A DNA stretch of 64,000 nt from CAWGYT01 sp963826795 (GCA_963826795.1 CAWGYT010000009.1:186001-250000), one strand, 5' to 3'; shown: positions 28,610 to 37,583, counted from the first letter of the stretch. Translations and numbers: made by a program. The notes: generated by a model from the letters alone, not told the origin.

Positions 28610-29000
28610 TGATCTCTCCCGAACTAGAGGGAAACCGCCTTGGATGGCTGTTTCTAACAGAGACCTGTGCACACGACAACGTCGCCTGAACGTGAAGAAC
28701 AATTCCGCTCGTATTCGGATCGCTGAGCAGCTCAATTGTCCCCCGACAGTGGCATCCAGCTTCCGGCGGCTCTTCAGTCAGTTCGACTCTCGGTTCGCCA
28801 ATCTTTGAATGATCAACACACTACTTGAGACATGCAGTACCGGGGCCAAGGCAGCGCAGCCGTGTCAGAATCGTGCCTTTGATCGGGCGCTTTCGACGCC
28901 TTGATTCTACGCGGTCAGCGTCCCTGGATCATGCTCCCGATCAATGGACCCTCTGCAGGGGCATGCGACCGTCTCGGCGACGGTCATTTCTCGAGGCGCT
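28610..29000. other. Intergenic region with dispersed repeat copy 2 (28868-28968, inverted)
   Basis: No gene seen. The 100-bp block is the inverted, diverged partner of 25886-25985, with TTGATCGGGCGCTTTCGACG at the left. The two copies bracket about 2.9 kb holding the RRFS protein, the 106-bp repeats and the secretin remnant. Confidence 0.55.
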
Positions 29001-29945
29001 TCAATTGCAAACCCGCTCCCGACGAGTTCTTAACACAGTGAACGCTGCAGCGAGAGCGAACAGCAAAGTGGCCGATGGCTCGGGCACCAAAACTATCGAT
29101 GCAGACGACTCACGCTCAAAACTCCACTCAAACGAACTTCCGTCGCTAAGTGTTCCGGTAAGTACACCTGTGAGCGGCTCAATTGGTTCAAAGAGTGGAA
29201 AGTTGAAGTCTCCTCCGTATATGGTAATGGCCGAGTCTTGCAAGGCGCGAATCGTTGGGTCTTCGAGACCTTCGAGTTGTCCTCCGTGAACACTCACTTG
29301 CGATTCTCCCATCAGAGAGACCGCACTATCACGTCCAGTAATTACCCCACCCGTTATTGTTACTACTGAGGTGTCTGATGCGACGATACCCTGGTCACCT
29401 CCGCCAACTATGCCGGCTTTAACCACCGCAGTGGATGTCCCTTCGAATTTCGCTCTTCCAACAAGCGTCGCACCGTCGATGTGAACGATCGAGTCCACGG
29501 AGACCAGAGCACTTGCCGCGGGGTCAACGGAATCAACCGTGCCCGACTGCAGCGACACGTTTGCCCCGTTGGCAAGGCTCATCGTGACATCATCCCAACC
29601 ATGGATTTCCGCGCCAGCAAGCGACAGAGTCGCGGCGTCGACTGTAACGTTATAGGCCTTCCCGGAATTCAGAAAGACGTTGGATCCGTTGAGCACCGTT
29701 AATCCGGAATCTGGCCCGGGTACGCCCCCAATCTCGCCTCCGTTCTGTACAAGCGTGGCGTTATCCACGCTCACATCCACAGCGTTAGCTTGCAGATCCA
29801 GATTGCTCTGATTAGAAACGCTCACAGTCTCAGCGTCTTCTGTGAGGACGTGGTCTTGTCCGTCGTCGAAGACGATGGTCTGGCAAGAGGCAGATTTGCA
29901 GCAAAGGACAATCATCAAGGAAAGCACGATCGAGTTGTTCGCCAT
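29001..29945 (-). CDS. Secreted repeat-rich PEP-CTERM protein (314 aa)
   Basis: I start at ATG 29943-29945. A hydrophobic signal (SIVLSLMIVLCCKSASC) is followed by about 230 residues of short beta-strand repeats rich in Val, Ser, Asn and Gly (TLSLAGAEIHGWDDVTMSLA, TITGGVITGRDSAVSLMG). They resemble a right-handed beta-helix. The end is a PEP-CTERM tag (VPEPSATLLFALAAAFTVLR followed by TRRERV). It should be exported and sorted by an exosortase; the role is unknown. Base composition is lower in GC than the neighbouring metabolic genes, in line with an accessory region. Confidence 0.8.
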   Translation of the reverse strand: MANNSIVLSLMIVLCCKSASCQTIVFDDGQDHVLTEDAETVSVSNQSNLDLQANAVDVSVDNATLVQNGGEIGGVPGPDSGLTVLNGSNVFLNSGKAYNVTVDAATLSLAGAEIHGWDDVTMSLANGANVSLQSGTVDSVDPAASALVSVDSIVHIDGATLVGRAKFEGTSTAVVKAGIVGGGDQGIVASDTSVVTITGGVITGRDSAVSLMGESQVSVHGGQLEGLEDPTIRALQDSAITIYGGDFNFPLFEPIEPLTGVLTGTLSDGSSFEWSFERESSASIVLVPEPSATLLFALAAAFTVLRTRRERVCN

Positions 29946-30089
29946 ATCGTCACCCAGGTTGCAATACGAGTTTAAGACTACACGACGCGCCAAGGGTGGT
30001 GCTGGTGTCCGCTTACGGGAGACGGTCCGTCTGGGACACCCATGTCGAGACCGTATGGTTGCGATCTCGGCCAGCACGTCGACCAGGAG

Positions 30090-31524
30090 ATATTGTCAGA
30101 TGTTGTGGCCTCGCTGAAGTAGAAACGGTGGCGTACCCTGCTGGTTGATTCTCACGTCCACTAGCGGCCCAACGCGGGCACCAGGATACGCCATGACTCA
30201 AGTTACGAAAGTCTAACGGGAAAAGCCAGAGGTTGCGTCGGACGAATCGGAAGTTGTTCAGTTTCGAGCGGCCTTCGATTGTCGCAGTGTGCTCGACGAG
30301 ATCGTGCGCGCAGCAGCTCAGACGATGCTGCAAGCCGCGATTGAAGCCGAAGTTGATCACTTTCTGGAGACTCACGCGGATCGGTGTGATGCCGCTGGTC
30401 GCCGCCAGGTGGTTCGCAACGGGCACCTGCCGGCGCGTGAGTTGATCACTGGCGCCGGACGGATCGAAGTATCGCAGCCGCATGTTCGCGATCGATCTGC
30501 TGACAAGGAAGGGCGCGTCCACTTCAGCTCATCGATTCCGCCGCCCTACTTGCGTCGCACGAAGTCGATTGATGAGTTGATCCCTTGGTTGTACCTCAAG
30601 GGGATCTCGACGGGTGACTTTCACGAGGCCCTGCAATCGCTCCTCGGCATCGATTGCCCCAACCTGAGCGCGAACGTGGTCGTACGCCTCAAGGAAACGT
30701 GGAGCAAGGAGTACGATGAGTGGAGCCGACGCGATCTATCCGCGAAACGGTATGTCTACGTGTGGGCCGACGGCATCCACGTCAATGTACGCTTGGAGGA
30801 TGATGCCGATAAACGTCAATGTATTCTGGTGCTGATGGGCGCCACAGCGGATGGGCACAAGGAAATCATCGCCATCATGGACGGCTATCGGGAGAGTGAG
30901 CAGAGTTGGTATGAGCTGCTGTTTAGCCTCAAGCAACACGGTCTCGCGGTTGCCCCGGAGATCGCCATCGGAGATGGAGCACTGGGCTTCTGGGCCGCCC
31001 TACGCAAGGTCTTTCCAGCCACACGCGAACAACGCTGCTGGGTCCACAAGACCGCTAACGTGCTCAATAACAAGCCCAAAAGAGTTCAGCCCAAGGCAAA
31101 AGCCGATCTCCATGAGATCTGGATGGCGGAGACACGAGATAGCGCGACCAAAGCCTTCGATGCATTCCTGGAGAAGTATCAGGCCAAGTACTCGGGCGCG
31201 ACAGCCTGTCTCGACAAGGATCGTGACGTGCTCTTGTCATTCTATAAATTCCCAGCCGAGCACTGGATGCACTTGAGAACCACCAATCCAATCGAATCCA
31301 CGTTCGCCTCGATACGTTTGAGGCAACGTAAAACGAAGAGCTCTGGGACACGCCGGGCAAGCCTGACAATGATGTTAAAACTGGCTCAATCCGCACAGAA
31401 AGGATGACGCAAACTCAACGGATCGGAGCAGATCTCTTACCTTCTCCAAGGAAGAGTTTTTAAAGACGGAGTGTTGCAGGAAGCCGCCTGATCGAATTCG
31501 CTAGGCCACAACTCTTGACAATAT
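30090..31524 (+). mobile_element. IS256-family insertion sequence (inactivated)
   Basis: Ends are imperfect inverted repeats of about 25 bp. The left end at 30090 reads ATATTGTCAGATGTTGTGG; the right end, read inward from 31524, is ATATTGTCAAGAGTTGTGG. CACGTCGACCAG occurs both just outside the right end and 3 bp outside the left end, and may be an altered target duplication. The element carries one transposase gene with two stop codons and has cut an integrase gene on its right side. Confidence 0.8.
30193..31491 (+). pseudogene. IS256-family transposase with two nonsense codons
   Basis: A Mutator-type DDE transposase: ETHADRCDAAGRRQVVRNGH near the front, YVYVWADGIHVNVRLEDDAD (first Asp), AIGDGALGFWAAL (second Asp), RCWVHKTANVLNN, and HLRTTNPIESTFASIRLRQR near the last Glu. 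The intact gene would run from ATG 30193 to TGA 31491 (about 432 codons). A TAA at 30214 follows MTQVTKV. A TGA at 31405 stands where relatives have Trp (AQSAQKG-W-RKLNG); the frame then continues normally to LQEAA. The longest open piece is 30289-31407. Frames are intact, so these are point changes, not indels. Confidence 0.85.
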
Positions 31525-31905
31525 CACGTCGACCAGCCGAGCGTCCGCGTAAGTGCTCAGGGTGAGCTCCAGCTTGGAGTGACGCATCGCCAGCATGGCT
31601 TCCTTGGGCGTCGCGCCCGACTGGGCCCGCAGCGTCCCAAATCGATGCCTCAGAGTATGCCTCAGTGCATGGACGTCGATCGTCCGCCCTCGATCGTCAC
31701 TCTTCGCGAGGCCGGCGTATGCCAGATCGCGGCGGATGGTGATTTGAGTTCCTCTGCGAGACTTCTCGGTCCCGACGCTGAGCGTCAGTTGAGGCTTCTC
31801 TCCATCCCGACGCAGGTCGCCAACACGAATCGAGGCCAGTTCGGACAGGCACAGTCCGGAGAACGCCAGGTCGCGTCGCGCACGACTCTCGAAAGCACGA
31901 CTCAC
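31525..31905 (-). pseudogene. Tyrosine recombinase (integrase) fragment
   Basis: About 120 residues of a phage-type integrase catalytic domain. It has a SELASIRVGDL segment, HALRHTLRHRFGTL (the H-x-x-R box), and GATPKEAMLAMRHSKLELTLSTYAD with the probable nucleophilic Tyr. The N-terminal arm and the front of the domain are missing, and the C-terminus is cut by the IS256 copy 10 residues after the Tyr. With the resolvase at 11.4 kb it is the second integrase-type remnant in the window. Confidence 0.7.
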
Positions 31906-32267
31906 TCTTTGAAGCGATACCCGACGTAGGGAACCGACTGGACATAGTCGCTGAACAGTCCCAGTTTGTCACGCAGGGACATCACGAAGCCATCCAGCGA
32001 TTCTTCCGTCACCGGATGGGAGTCGGTACTGACTGCGGCCACGATCTGGCGCCGCGTGAAGGCCTTGTAGGGCCGATTCGAGAGGAAGTTCAAGATTCGA
32101 TATTCGACGATCCCCAACTCGATCGGCTCGCCCGACAACTCGACGAGGTAGCCGGCCCGAGGCGTCACTCGCTCGTCCTTGCGGCGTTGACGCCGCGCCT
32201 CTTCCCGGATCGACTCGGACTCCTCGCGGGCGTAGAACCCGGCCTCGTGAGACTCCTGACCGCTCAT
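31902..32267 (-). CDS. OmpR/PhoB-type winged-helix DNA-binding protein without receiver domain
   Basis: A 121-residue protein starting at ATG 32267 behind AAGGGGA. Residues 1-35 are charged (REESESIREEARRQRRKDER). The winged helix covers about 45-119 (EPIELGIVEYRILNFLSNRP, FTRRQIVAAVSTDSHPVTEE, ending PYVGYRFKE, the usual hairpin of Trans_reg_C domains). No phospho-receiver is attached, so its activating signal is unknown. The 3' end overlaps the integrase remnant by four bases. It may belong to the former mobile element or be a host regulator divergent from the DUF1570 gene. Confidence 0.8.
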   Translation of the reverse strand: MSGQESHEAGFYAREESESIREEARRQRRKDERVTPRAGYLVELSGEPIELGIVEYRILNFLSNRPYKAFTRRQIVAAVSTDSHPVTEESLDGFVMSLRDKLGLFSDYVQSVPYVGYRFKE

Positions 32268-32648
32268 CGCATCCCCTTCCCCTCGCTTCGCCCCAGTTCC
32301 TCGGCGATCGTCGCCCCGACCCGGGGGCCGGCGCCAAACAATCGGAACGCGACAAGCGTTGCTTTCCGAGGGCCACTCAACTAGACTCAGGTCACACGTT
32401 CGGGAACAGAGAACCTCGTCACTGCCCTTATCATACGGCGAAACCAAGCTTTTCGCAGGCTTGAAAATCTCGTCCTCCCTGCTCACACGCCGGAAGGCCG
32501 GTAAGCCAACAGGTGTGTTTCTCTCCGTTACGGCTTTTCGCCCCAAGGGCGGGTCATCCAACCCGCTTCGCGGCGAATTTGCATCGGCGGCCCTCGTGAC
32601 CGGGAACGAACGAAAACCGCCCTGCGGGGCAGACAGGAATCGGGGCGG
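32268..32648. other. Divergent intergenic region
   Basis: Between the winged-helix gene and the DUF1570 protease gene. It is GC-rich with short inverted stretches (CACACGCCGG...AGGTGTG at 32484-32517; CCCAAGGGCGGG), but I see no gene and no definite promoter or riboswitch. Confidence 0.4.
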
Positions 32649-34046
32649 ATGCCGAGGAATCAGACGCAGGGAATGCGGTTCAGAAAGTCTCGCTCGTCGG
32701 CATCGCAAGCGGTCCGGAGGCCCCGCGATCGCTGGGGCGGCCTGCCAAGCTCGCTTGGCTGGGCCGCGGTCTGCTGCGGGCTTGTGGCAGCTGCCGCGGG
32801 AAATTCCCAGGCAGACGAGACGATCCGAAAGTACCAGACGTCCCACTTCGAACTGCACACCGACCTGACCGTCTCGGAGGTTTCGCCCCAGTTGAAGCGC
32901 ATGGAGCGCGGACTTGCCGTGGCCTCCAACTATTGGGGACGAAAGTTACCCGGTCAGATCCGCTGCTACTTGATCGCGGATCTGAAGAACTGGTCGGAGC
33001 CAGACCTGCCCGCGCGTCACGCGCGCCGCGTGTTGCGACGAGTCGGCGGGGGGACGGACCTGGAAGCCCGCGGCGAACATCCTCGCGCGGTCCGCCAGGC
33101 CGTGATCTACGCAACCACGGAACCCGGCATCTTGGAACACGAGGTGATTCACGCTTACTGTTTTCAGACCTTCGGCCGCGGCGGCCCTGATTGGTATCGC
33201 GAGGGAATCGCAGAAGTCTTGGCTCACGAAGCTCGTGAGCTGACACGCGAAATGAAGCCCTGCCGACCCGAGACCGTCACGGATCTCCGTCGGGCGGCGT
33301 CGCCGCGACTGGCGCAGGTCCTGGATAATCGCCAATTCACCGCCTCGCTGAAGGCATCGATCCTGGGCGTCGAAGACTCCCCCTCCGCCCTGGCCGCACC
33401 CCAACCCGCAGCGCCCCGCAGCTGGGGAAAAGCCGACGAGGATAACCTCAGCAGCGCGCGGATTGGCTACGCCCAAAGCTGGGCCCTTTGCTACCTGCTG
33501 TACCACAATCCCAGCTACCGCCAGCGGTTTCAGGCCTGGGGACAGCACGTCCTGAGCGGCAATCCGCTGCGGTTTGAACAGGCATTCGGTCCGGCGACCG
33601 CCGCGATCGACTTCGAGTTGCAGCAGTTCATCGAAAACGTCGAACTCGGCTACCGATTCGACCTCTGCCGATGGCAATGGAAACATGACGCCCGAGAACT
33701 GGACATCGGCCAGTCGACCGTGGTTCGACTACAGGCGTGCCGCGGCTTTCAGGCCGCCCACGTCGCGCTGCTCGCCGACCAGTCCTACTCGATCGACGCG
33801 ATCGGCAGCTGGCAGTTGAGTCCCTCTGGGAAACAAGTCGATGCGGATGGAACCGTCGAGGGATGGGGACAGCTGGAGGCGGTCGTTCTTAACGACTATC
33901 AACTCTCGGAACCACGGGTCCTCGGCCGAGCGACCACGCTCAAGGTGACGGACCCGGGACATTTGTACCTGCGGTGCTTTGATCGTTGGCAACTCGTTGC
34001 CGATCACCGGGGCGCGATCTTGGTCCGCTTGACCCGCCAAGAGTAG
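32649..34046 (+). CDS. DUF1570-type secreted zinc-peptidase-like protein
   Basis: A 465-residue protein. An N-terminal Arg-rich stretch and a hydrophobic segment (LGWAAVCCGLVAAAAG) form a leader. The zinc motif HEVIH (ILEHEVIHAYCFQTF, about residue 163) is followed by WYREGIAEVLAHEA, where the Glu would be the third ligand of a gluzincin. A second conserved Trp-Tyr block is SARIGYAQSWALCYLLYHN. The C-terminal 120 residues look like a beta domain (GYRFDLCRWQW, LYLRCFDRWQLVAD). DUF1570 proteins are abundant in planctomycetes, with presumed extracytoplasmic peptidase activity that is not proven. A terminator follows at 34163. Confidence 0.8.
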   Translation: MPRNQTQGMRFRKSRSSASQAVRRPRDRWGGLPSSLGWAAVCCGLVAAAAGNSQADETIRKYQTSHFELHTDLTVSEVSPQLKRMERGLAVASNYWGRKLPGQIRCYLIADLKNWSEPDLPARHARRVLRRVGGGTDLEARGEHPRAVRQAVIYATTEPGILEHEVIHAYCFQTFGRGGPDWYREGIAEVLAHEARELTREMKPCRPETVTDLRRAASPRLAQVLDNRQFTASLKASILGVEDSPSALAAPQPAAPRSWGKADEDNLSSARIGYAQSWALCYLLYHNPSYRQRFQAWGQHVLSGNPLRFEQAFGPATAAIDFELQQFIENVELGYRFDLCRWQWKHDARELDIGQSTVVRLQACRGFQAAHVALLADQSYSIDAIGSWQLSPSGKQVDADGTVEGWGQLEAVVLNDYQLSEPRVLGRATTLKVTDPGHLYLRCFDRWQLVADHRGAILVRLTRQE

Positions 34047-34162
34047 CGACGACTCGAGCAACCGCCGGCCGCTCGCCTACGTCGCGAGTTCGACCTCCCC
34101 CCACGCCCCGAGCAACCCACTCGACGTCGTCGTGCGCCGTGGCTTGGGATCGCTTCGCCGCA

Positions 34163-34195
34163 CGCGATCCGTTGGCAGGATCGCGTTCTTTTTTA
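34163..34195 (+). terminator. Rho-independent terminator
   Basis: CGCGATCC and GGATCGCG pair as a perfect 8-bp stem with a 7-base loop, directly followed by TTCTTTTTTATT. It lies 117 bases after the DUF1570 stop and is the clearest intrinsic terminator in the window. Confidence 0.85.
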
Positions 34196-34330
34196 TTCGG
34201 CGCCATCTCGCTCCTCCATCGCTCTCCACGCCGGAAATCCGAACCAACCGGCGAAAACGCTCGTATTGCTCTCAGAACAGGCATCTGCTCGGGGCAGAAA
34301 ATGGCGAAGACGTGGAACGGAGCAAAGGCT

Positions 34331-34534
34331 ATGAGACGAAAACTGACTTCATCGCTCGAACAAAATTCACCTTCGCGCCACGCGATCCGCAGCGCGTGTC
34401 GGGAGATCCAGTCGAACTGGAGCGATAACGAGCGTCGCAAGCGGGCCGGACTTCCGCGCGAGGAACCCTGGTGCCCTCCCATGATCCCGGGCTTCCAGCT
34501 CGGTTCCGATTTCGACGCGGAATGCGAGGTCTAG
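34331..34534 (+). CDS. Small conserved-looking hypothetical protein (67 aa)
   Basis: The core CREIQSNWSDNERRKR followed by AGLPREEPWCPPMI is of the kind seen in small planctomycete proteins (Trp-Ser-x-x-Glu-Arg, then Trp-x-Pro-Pro), which argues for a real gene. Start ATG 34331, with GGAG about 10 bases upstream; an ATG at 34301 in the same frame is possible. It lies between the terminator and the convergent pcm gene. Function unknown. Confidence 0.5.
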   Translation: MRRKLTSSLEQNSPSRHAIRSACREIQSNWSDNERRKRAGLPREEPWCPPMIPGFQLGSDFDAECEV

Positions 34535-34562
34535 CAAGGCAAAACGAGGCCCGCGCGGCGGC

Positions 34563-35273
34563 TTATTCGTCCCAATCCGGGTCGTTCCATTCGGAGTCTG
34601 CCTGCTGCCAGCCAAATCGTCCAATCAACGGGACAAAGGCAAAACGGCCCAGATCCTCTTCGCGCAGACCGGTGGAGTCTCGGGTGAACCGCCGCATCGA
34701 CTGCCCGCCCAGGCCCGACTCCAGCGGAATGACAATCCGGCCACCTGGGGTAATCTGAGATGGATAAGCGGGCGGCAGTCGGCTGCCGCCTGCGGTCACC
34801 ACAATCACGTCGAACGGAGCCTCTTGCGGCAGTCCGAGCGTCCCGTCGCCGCAGTGGACGGTCACGTTGTCGTAATGGAGCGTCTGCAGGCGGAGGCGAG
34901 CCGACTCCGCCAACGACGGAATCCGCTCCACCGTGTGGACGTGCTGAACAAGTCGCGAAAGGACCGCTGCGGCGTAGCCTGAGCCCGTTCCGATCTCGAG
35001 AACTTTTTCGCCGCCGGTTAATTGGCACGCCTGACACATGAACGCGACGGTGAACGGCTGCGAAATCGTCTGTCCGCATGCGAGCGGCAGGGCGCGGTCG
35101 GCGTAGGCGGCGCGCCGTGCGTCGGCAGGCACGAACGCCTCTCGCGGCACCTCGGCCATCGCCCGCAGCACGCGAGGATCATGGATACCCCGTCCGCGGA
35201 GGTCTTTTTCGAGCATGCGCTGTCGCTGAAGCTCGAGATCCGCATCGTGATCCGATTCGTAACCCACTGCCAT
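34563..35273 (-). CDS. pcm: Protein-L-isoaspartate O-methyltransferase
   Basis: A 236-residue SAM-dependent enzyme that repairs isoaspartyl residues in aged proteins. Signatures: EVPREAFVPADARRAAYAD, GQTISQPFTVAFM (substrate loop), KVLEIGTGSGYAAAVLSRLV (SAM motif I), HTVERIPSLAESA, FDVIVVTAGGSRLPPAY and the C-terminal PLIGRFGW. It is the last gene of a run with the USP at 35733 and DUF4404 at 35349, all leftward. That suits a protein-maintenance role in stressed or non-growing cells. Confidence 0.95.
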   Translation of the reverse strand: MAVGYESDHDADLELQRQRMLEKDLRGRGIHDPRVLRAMAEVPREAFVPADARRAAYADRALPLACGQTISQPFTVAFMCQACQLTGGEKVLEIGTGSGYAAAVLSRLVQHVHTVERIPSLAESARLRLQTLHYDNVTVHCGDGTLGLPQEAPFDVIVVTAGGSRLPPAYPSQITPGGRIVIPLESGLGGQSMRRFTRDSTGLREEDLGRFAFVPLIGRFGWQQADSEWNDPDWDE

Positions 35274-35348
35274 CGGCTCCCTCGAAAGGATCCGAAATCG
35301 CCCCTCGTGCCGGACCTGGCCCTGGCCCCGCGGGACGCTTCGCCGACC

Positions 35349-35621
35349 CTAAATCCCCACGTTCGAGAGGATATCCGCCAAACGGCCTAGAATTCCCGTC
35401 ACCTGGGGATGCTGGGTCTCGAAACGTAAGAGCAATTCCTGCAATCGGTTCGAAACTGGCTGCACTTCCTGTGCCGACAATTCCGCGTCCGAGCCGAGCA
35501 GGCGATTTAAATCGTCGGTCAGCGACTCCACCATCGTTCTCGTCTCTTCGTCCACCCGTTCGACGTCGCCGAGTGTTGCCTGGAGTTCGGTTAACGCTTC
35601 TTGCAGACTTTTCTTCACCAT
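35349..35621 (-). CDS. DUF4404 family protein (90 aa)
   Basis: A short, mostly helical acidic protein. LQEALTELQATLGDVERVDE and TMVESLTDDLNRLLGSDAEL match the DUF4404 pattern, and the C-terminal helix is HPQVTGILGRLADILSNVGI. The start is ATG 35621 behind GGGAGA. No biochemical function is known. It lies between the stress protein and pcm on the same strand, with gaps of 111 and 75 bp, and is probably cotranscribed. Confidence 0.75.
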   Translation of the reverse strand: MVKKSLQEALTELQATLGDVERVDEETRTMVESLTDDLNRLLGSDAELSAQEVQPVSNRLQELLLRFETQHPQVTGILGRLADILSNVGI

Positions 35622-35732
35622 CGATCTCCCACTCCGCTGACCCGCGGTGGACGTTGAAACGATCCGGGAACTCGTCCGCATTGTACAACGCCCACGACGA
35701 ATGATCTCGTCTGCCCGCGACGGCACCACCAC

Positions 35733-36162
35733 TTATTTGACCAGCAGCACATCGCAAGGGCTCAAGATCGAGACCTGGTGACTGAGCGTCCCGAGCCCTT
35801 TCGGGCGCCTCGTTTAAGTTGACCCGGTGGGAGCTCAGGACGATCAGATCAACGGCGTTCTGGATCACAAAAGTGACCACGCCGCGGGACCGCTTGCCCA
35901 TGACCACCTTGCCCTGCACCTCGTATCCGCCGGCTCGAAACGCGGCACTGAATTCTTCGAGTTTATTCTTGGCTCGTTGCGTCAGCATCTTGTAAAACTG
36001 CTCGATCTCCTCGTCGGCGACGTAGTCGATCGTTTCAATGACGTGCAGCAGGGTCACTTTCGTGACGCCGGGGTCGGCCAGTCGCTTGGCAACCTCGAGC
36101 GCTCGCTGGTTTTGCTCGGTGAAATCCAACGGCAACAGCAGATGTTTATAGCACGTTTCCAT
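35733..36162 (-). CDS. Universal stress protein (single USP domain), frameshifted near the end
   Basis: ATG 36162 behind AAAGGGG. YKHLLLPLDFTEQNQRALEV, VTKVTLLHVIETID and AVDLIVLSSHRVNL are the normal USP core. The frame then leaves the family. Removing one A from the AAA run at 35799-35801 restores the expected ending (NEAPEGLGTLSHQVSIL, then SPCDVLLVK and a stop at 35733). Uncorrected, the ORF would run into the DUF4404 gene. The usual G-x-x-G ATP loop is replaced by this NEAPEGLGTLSHQV loop, so ATP binding may be altered. A sigma-54 promoter lies 118 bp upstream. Confidence 0.8.
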
Positions 36163-36279
36163 CTCACGCCCCTTTCTCAAAGCAGGCGTTCCTGCCAGGA
36201 TCCGCCCAATCACGCGGGCCACTCGGATCGACGATCCGCTCGCCTTCGTCGACCCGCCACTCAGCGAACTCTCTCTGCA

Positions 36280-36295
36280 TGCACAGTCTGTGCCG
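36280..36295 (-). promoter_or_regulatory. Sigma-54 promoter for the leftward USP
   Basis: Read on the minus strand: CGGCACAGACTGTGCA. It has GG, ten bases, then GC, the invariant -24/-12 spacing, and matches the TGGCACGNNNNTTGCW consensus at 9 of 12 defined positions. Confidence 0.65.
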
Positions 36296-36573
36296 AATTC
36301 AGAGGCGAACGGGCAAACCCAGCCGACTCTCACGCAAAAACGACGGAGCCGACTCCCACACGGCCCAAACCCGCACTTCGGTCGCTTCGGCGTCCACCCG
36401 TCGTCGCGCAAACGACACCATGGGCCCGCCGGTCGGAAATCCGAAGAGTGACCTGCCAGCGCGCTTTTTTGACACAGCTAACTGCCGCAGCGCGCGTTAC
36501 CGACTCGAAACAGCACGCTCCGCGGTCTCCGTCGGGTCAAGACATCCGCCGAGACGGCGGTCCGATCCTCTCG

Positions 36574-36589
36574 GCGCGGAAATTGCACG
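36574..36589 (+). promoter_or_regulatory. Sigma-54 promoter for the rightward USP
   Basis: CGGCGCGGAAATTGCA: GG-N10-GC spacing and 10 of 12 defined consensus bases, with an intact TTGCA -12 element, 76 bp before the USP start at 36665. Confidence 0.75.
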
Positions 36590-36664
36590 CTCGCGGGCTT
36601 TCGGGCAATCGAACTGCCACCCTTTCCCTCGACCCATGTCTCGTTACGAAATCGGAGGCTTTCC

Positions 36665-37087
36665 ATGAGTTGGCTACCTCGCAAACGTGTGATTGTTCCG
36701 TACGACTTTTCGGAAGAGTCCCTCGGGGCAGTCAAATTGGGACGCCAGTTGGTCGAGGACACGTCGGCGCTGCACGTCGTTCACGTCCTACCCGAGCTGA
36801 CCGCGACGGAACCGGGTGTGATCTGGTCCACGATCGATGACGCCAGCCGAATGACACATGCTCGCGAAGCGATGGAGGAGCGATTGAAAGACTTTCCGGG
36901 TGCCCAGCTGAATGTGGGTTTCGGCGACCCCGGTCACGTGATCACCGACCTGGCGCAGGAAGTTGAGGCCGACCTGATCGTGATCCCCTCCCACGGCCGA
37001 ACGGGTGTCAAGCGGCTGTTGCTCGGATCTGTCGCCGAGCGCGTCGTCCGCTTGGCCCATTGCCCGGTTCTGGTGCTGCGGCACTAA
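36665..37087 (+). CDS. Universal stress protein, ATP-binding type
   Basis: A 140-residue USP. KRVIVPYDFSEESLGAVKLG opens the Rossmann-like fold. DLIVIPSHGRTGVKRLLLGS followed by VAERVVRLAHCPVLVLR is the classic G-x-x-G-x9-G-S ATP-binding loop. Such proteins accumulate in hypoxia, starvation or oxidative stress. It is preceded by a sigma-54 promoter and followed by a small disordered protein gene after 38 bp. Confidence 0.92.
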   Translation: MSWLPRKRVIVPYDFSEESLGAVKLGRQLVEDTSALHVVHVLPELTATEPGVIWSTIDDASRMTHAREAMEERLKDFPGAQLNVGFGDPGHVITDLAQEVEADLIVIPSHGRTGVKRLLLGSVAERVVRLAHCPVLVLRH

Positions 37088-37125
37088 CGATGAGGGAGGT
37101 TGACCTTGAGCTAGGAGAGCGAGCG

Positions 37126-37428
37126 ATGGCTGCTGCAAAATCCAATTCAAGCGCCAAGTCGAATCCGAGCGACCAGGGCCCCCCCAAGACCGCCCCGCCA
37201 CGGGGCACATCCCGCGTTGGCAAACAGGATGCGGCCGCTCAGCCGCCCGGCGAGCCCGGCGAGCCCGGCGAGCCCGGCCGGCCTGAACACGCGACGCCTG
37301 AACACGTTCAACCGGCCGACGGGTTGACCGAAACACTGCACGGTCAAGCCAAGGATGTGAGCCCCGAGCTTCCGCCGACTCCCGAGGAAAAGCCGAAACA
37401 TCCGTTCGAAGGAACGCTGGACTTCTGA
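37126..37428 (+). CDS. Disordered Pro/Gly/Ala-rich protein (100 aa)
   Basis: ATG 37126 is placed by an AGGAGA ribosome site. The protein is low-complexity and hydrophilic, with three tandem Gly-Glu-Pro units encoded by exact 9-bp repeats (GAGCCCGGC, 37250-37278) and a Pro/Glu-rich tail (SPELPPTPEEKPKHP). An upstream ATG at 37090 is also open. No family recognised. Position behind a USP suggests the same operon. Confidence 0.55.
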   Translation: MAAAKSNSSAKSNPSDQGPPKTAPPRGTSRVGKQDAAAQPPGEPGEPGEPGRPEHATPEHVQPADGLTETLHGQAKDVSPELPPTPEEKPKHPFEGTLDF

Positions 37429-37449
37429 TTATCCTCGCGGCGCGGGCGA

Positions 37450-37583
37450 CCTGCTTTTAGCGGCAAACGTGAAGCTCCCGCCGGCAAGCGGCGGGCATCT
37501 CACAGCGGCGCGCCGGCCTGCTTTGTAGCGGCAAACGTGAAGCTCCCGCCGGCAAGCGGCGGGCATCTCACAGCGGCGCGCCG
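37450..37583. repeat. Tandem 67-bp duplication
   Basis: Two nearly exact copies (37450-37516, 37517-37583) of a unit starting CCTGCTTTTAGCGGCAAACG or CCTGCTTTGTAGCGG. Each contains the hairpin CCCGCCG/GCAA/GCGGCGGG. There is no gene inside. Confidence 0.8.

Larger units (their letters stand above)
36163..36664. other. Divergent USP control region
   Basis: 500 bp between two oppositely directed USP genes, with a sigma-54 promoter for each (36280-36295 leftward, 36574-36589 rightward). The 240+ bp between them would accommodate enhancer sites for the NtrC-type activator; I could not define such sites. No gene seen. Confidence 0.6.
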
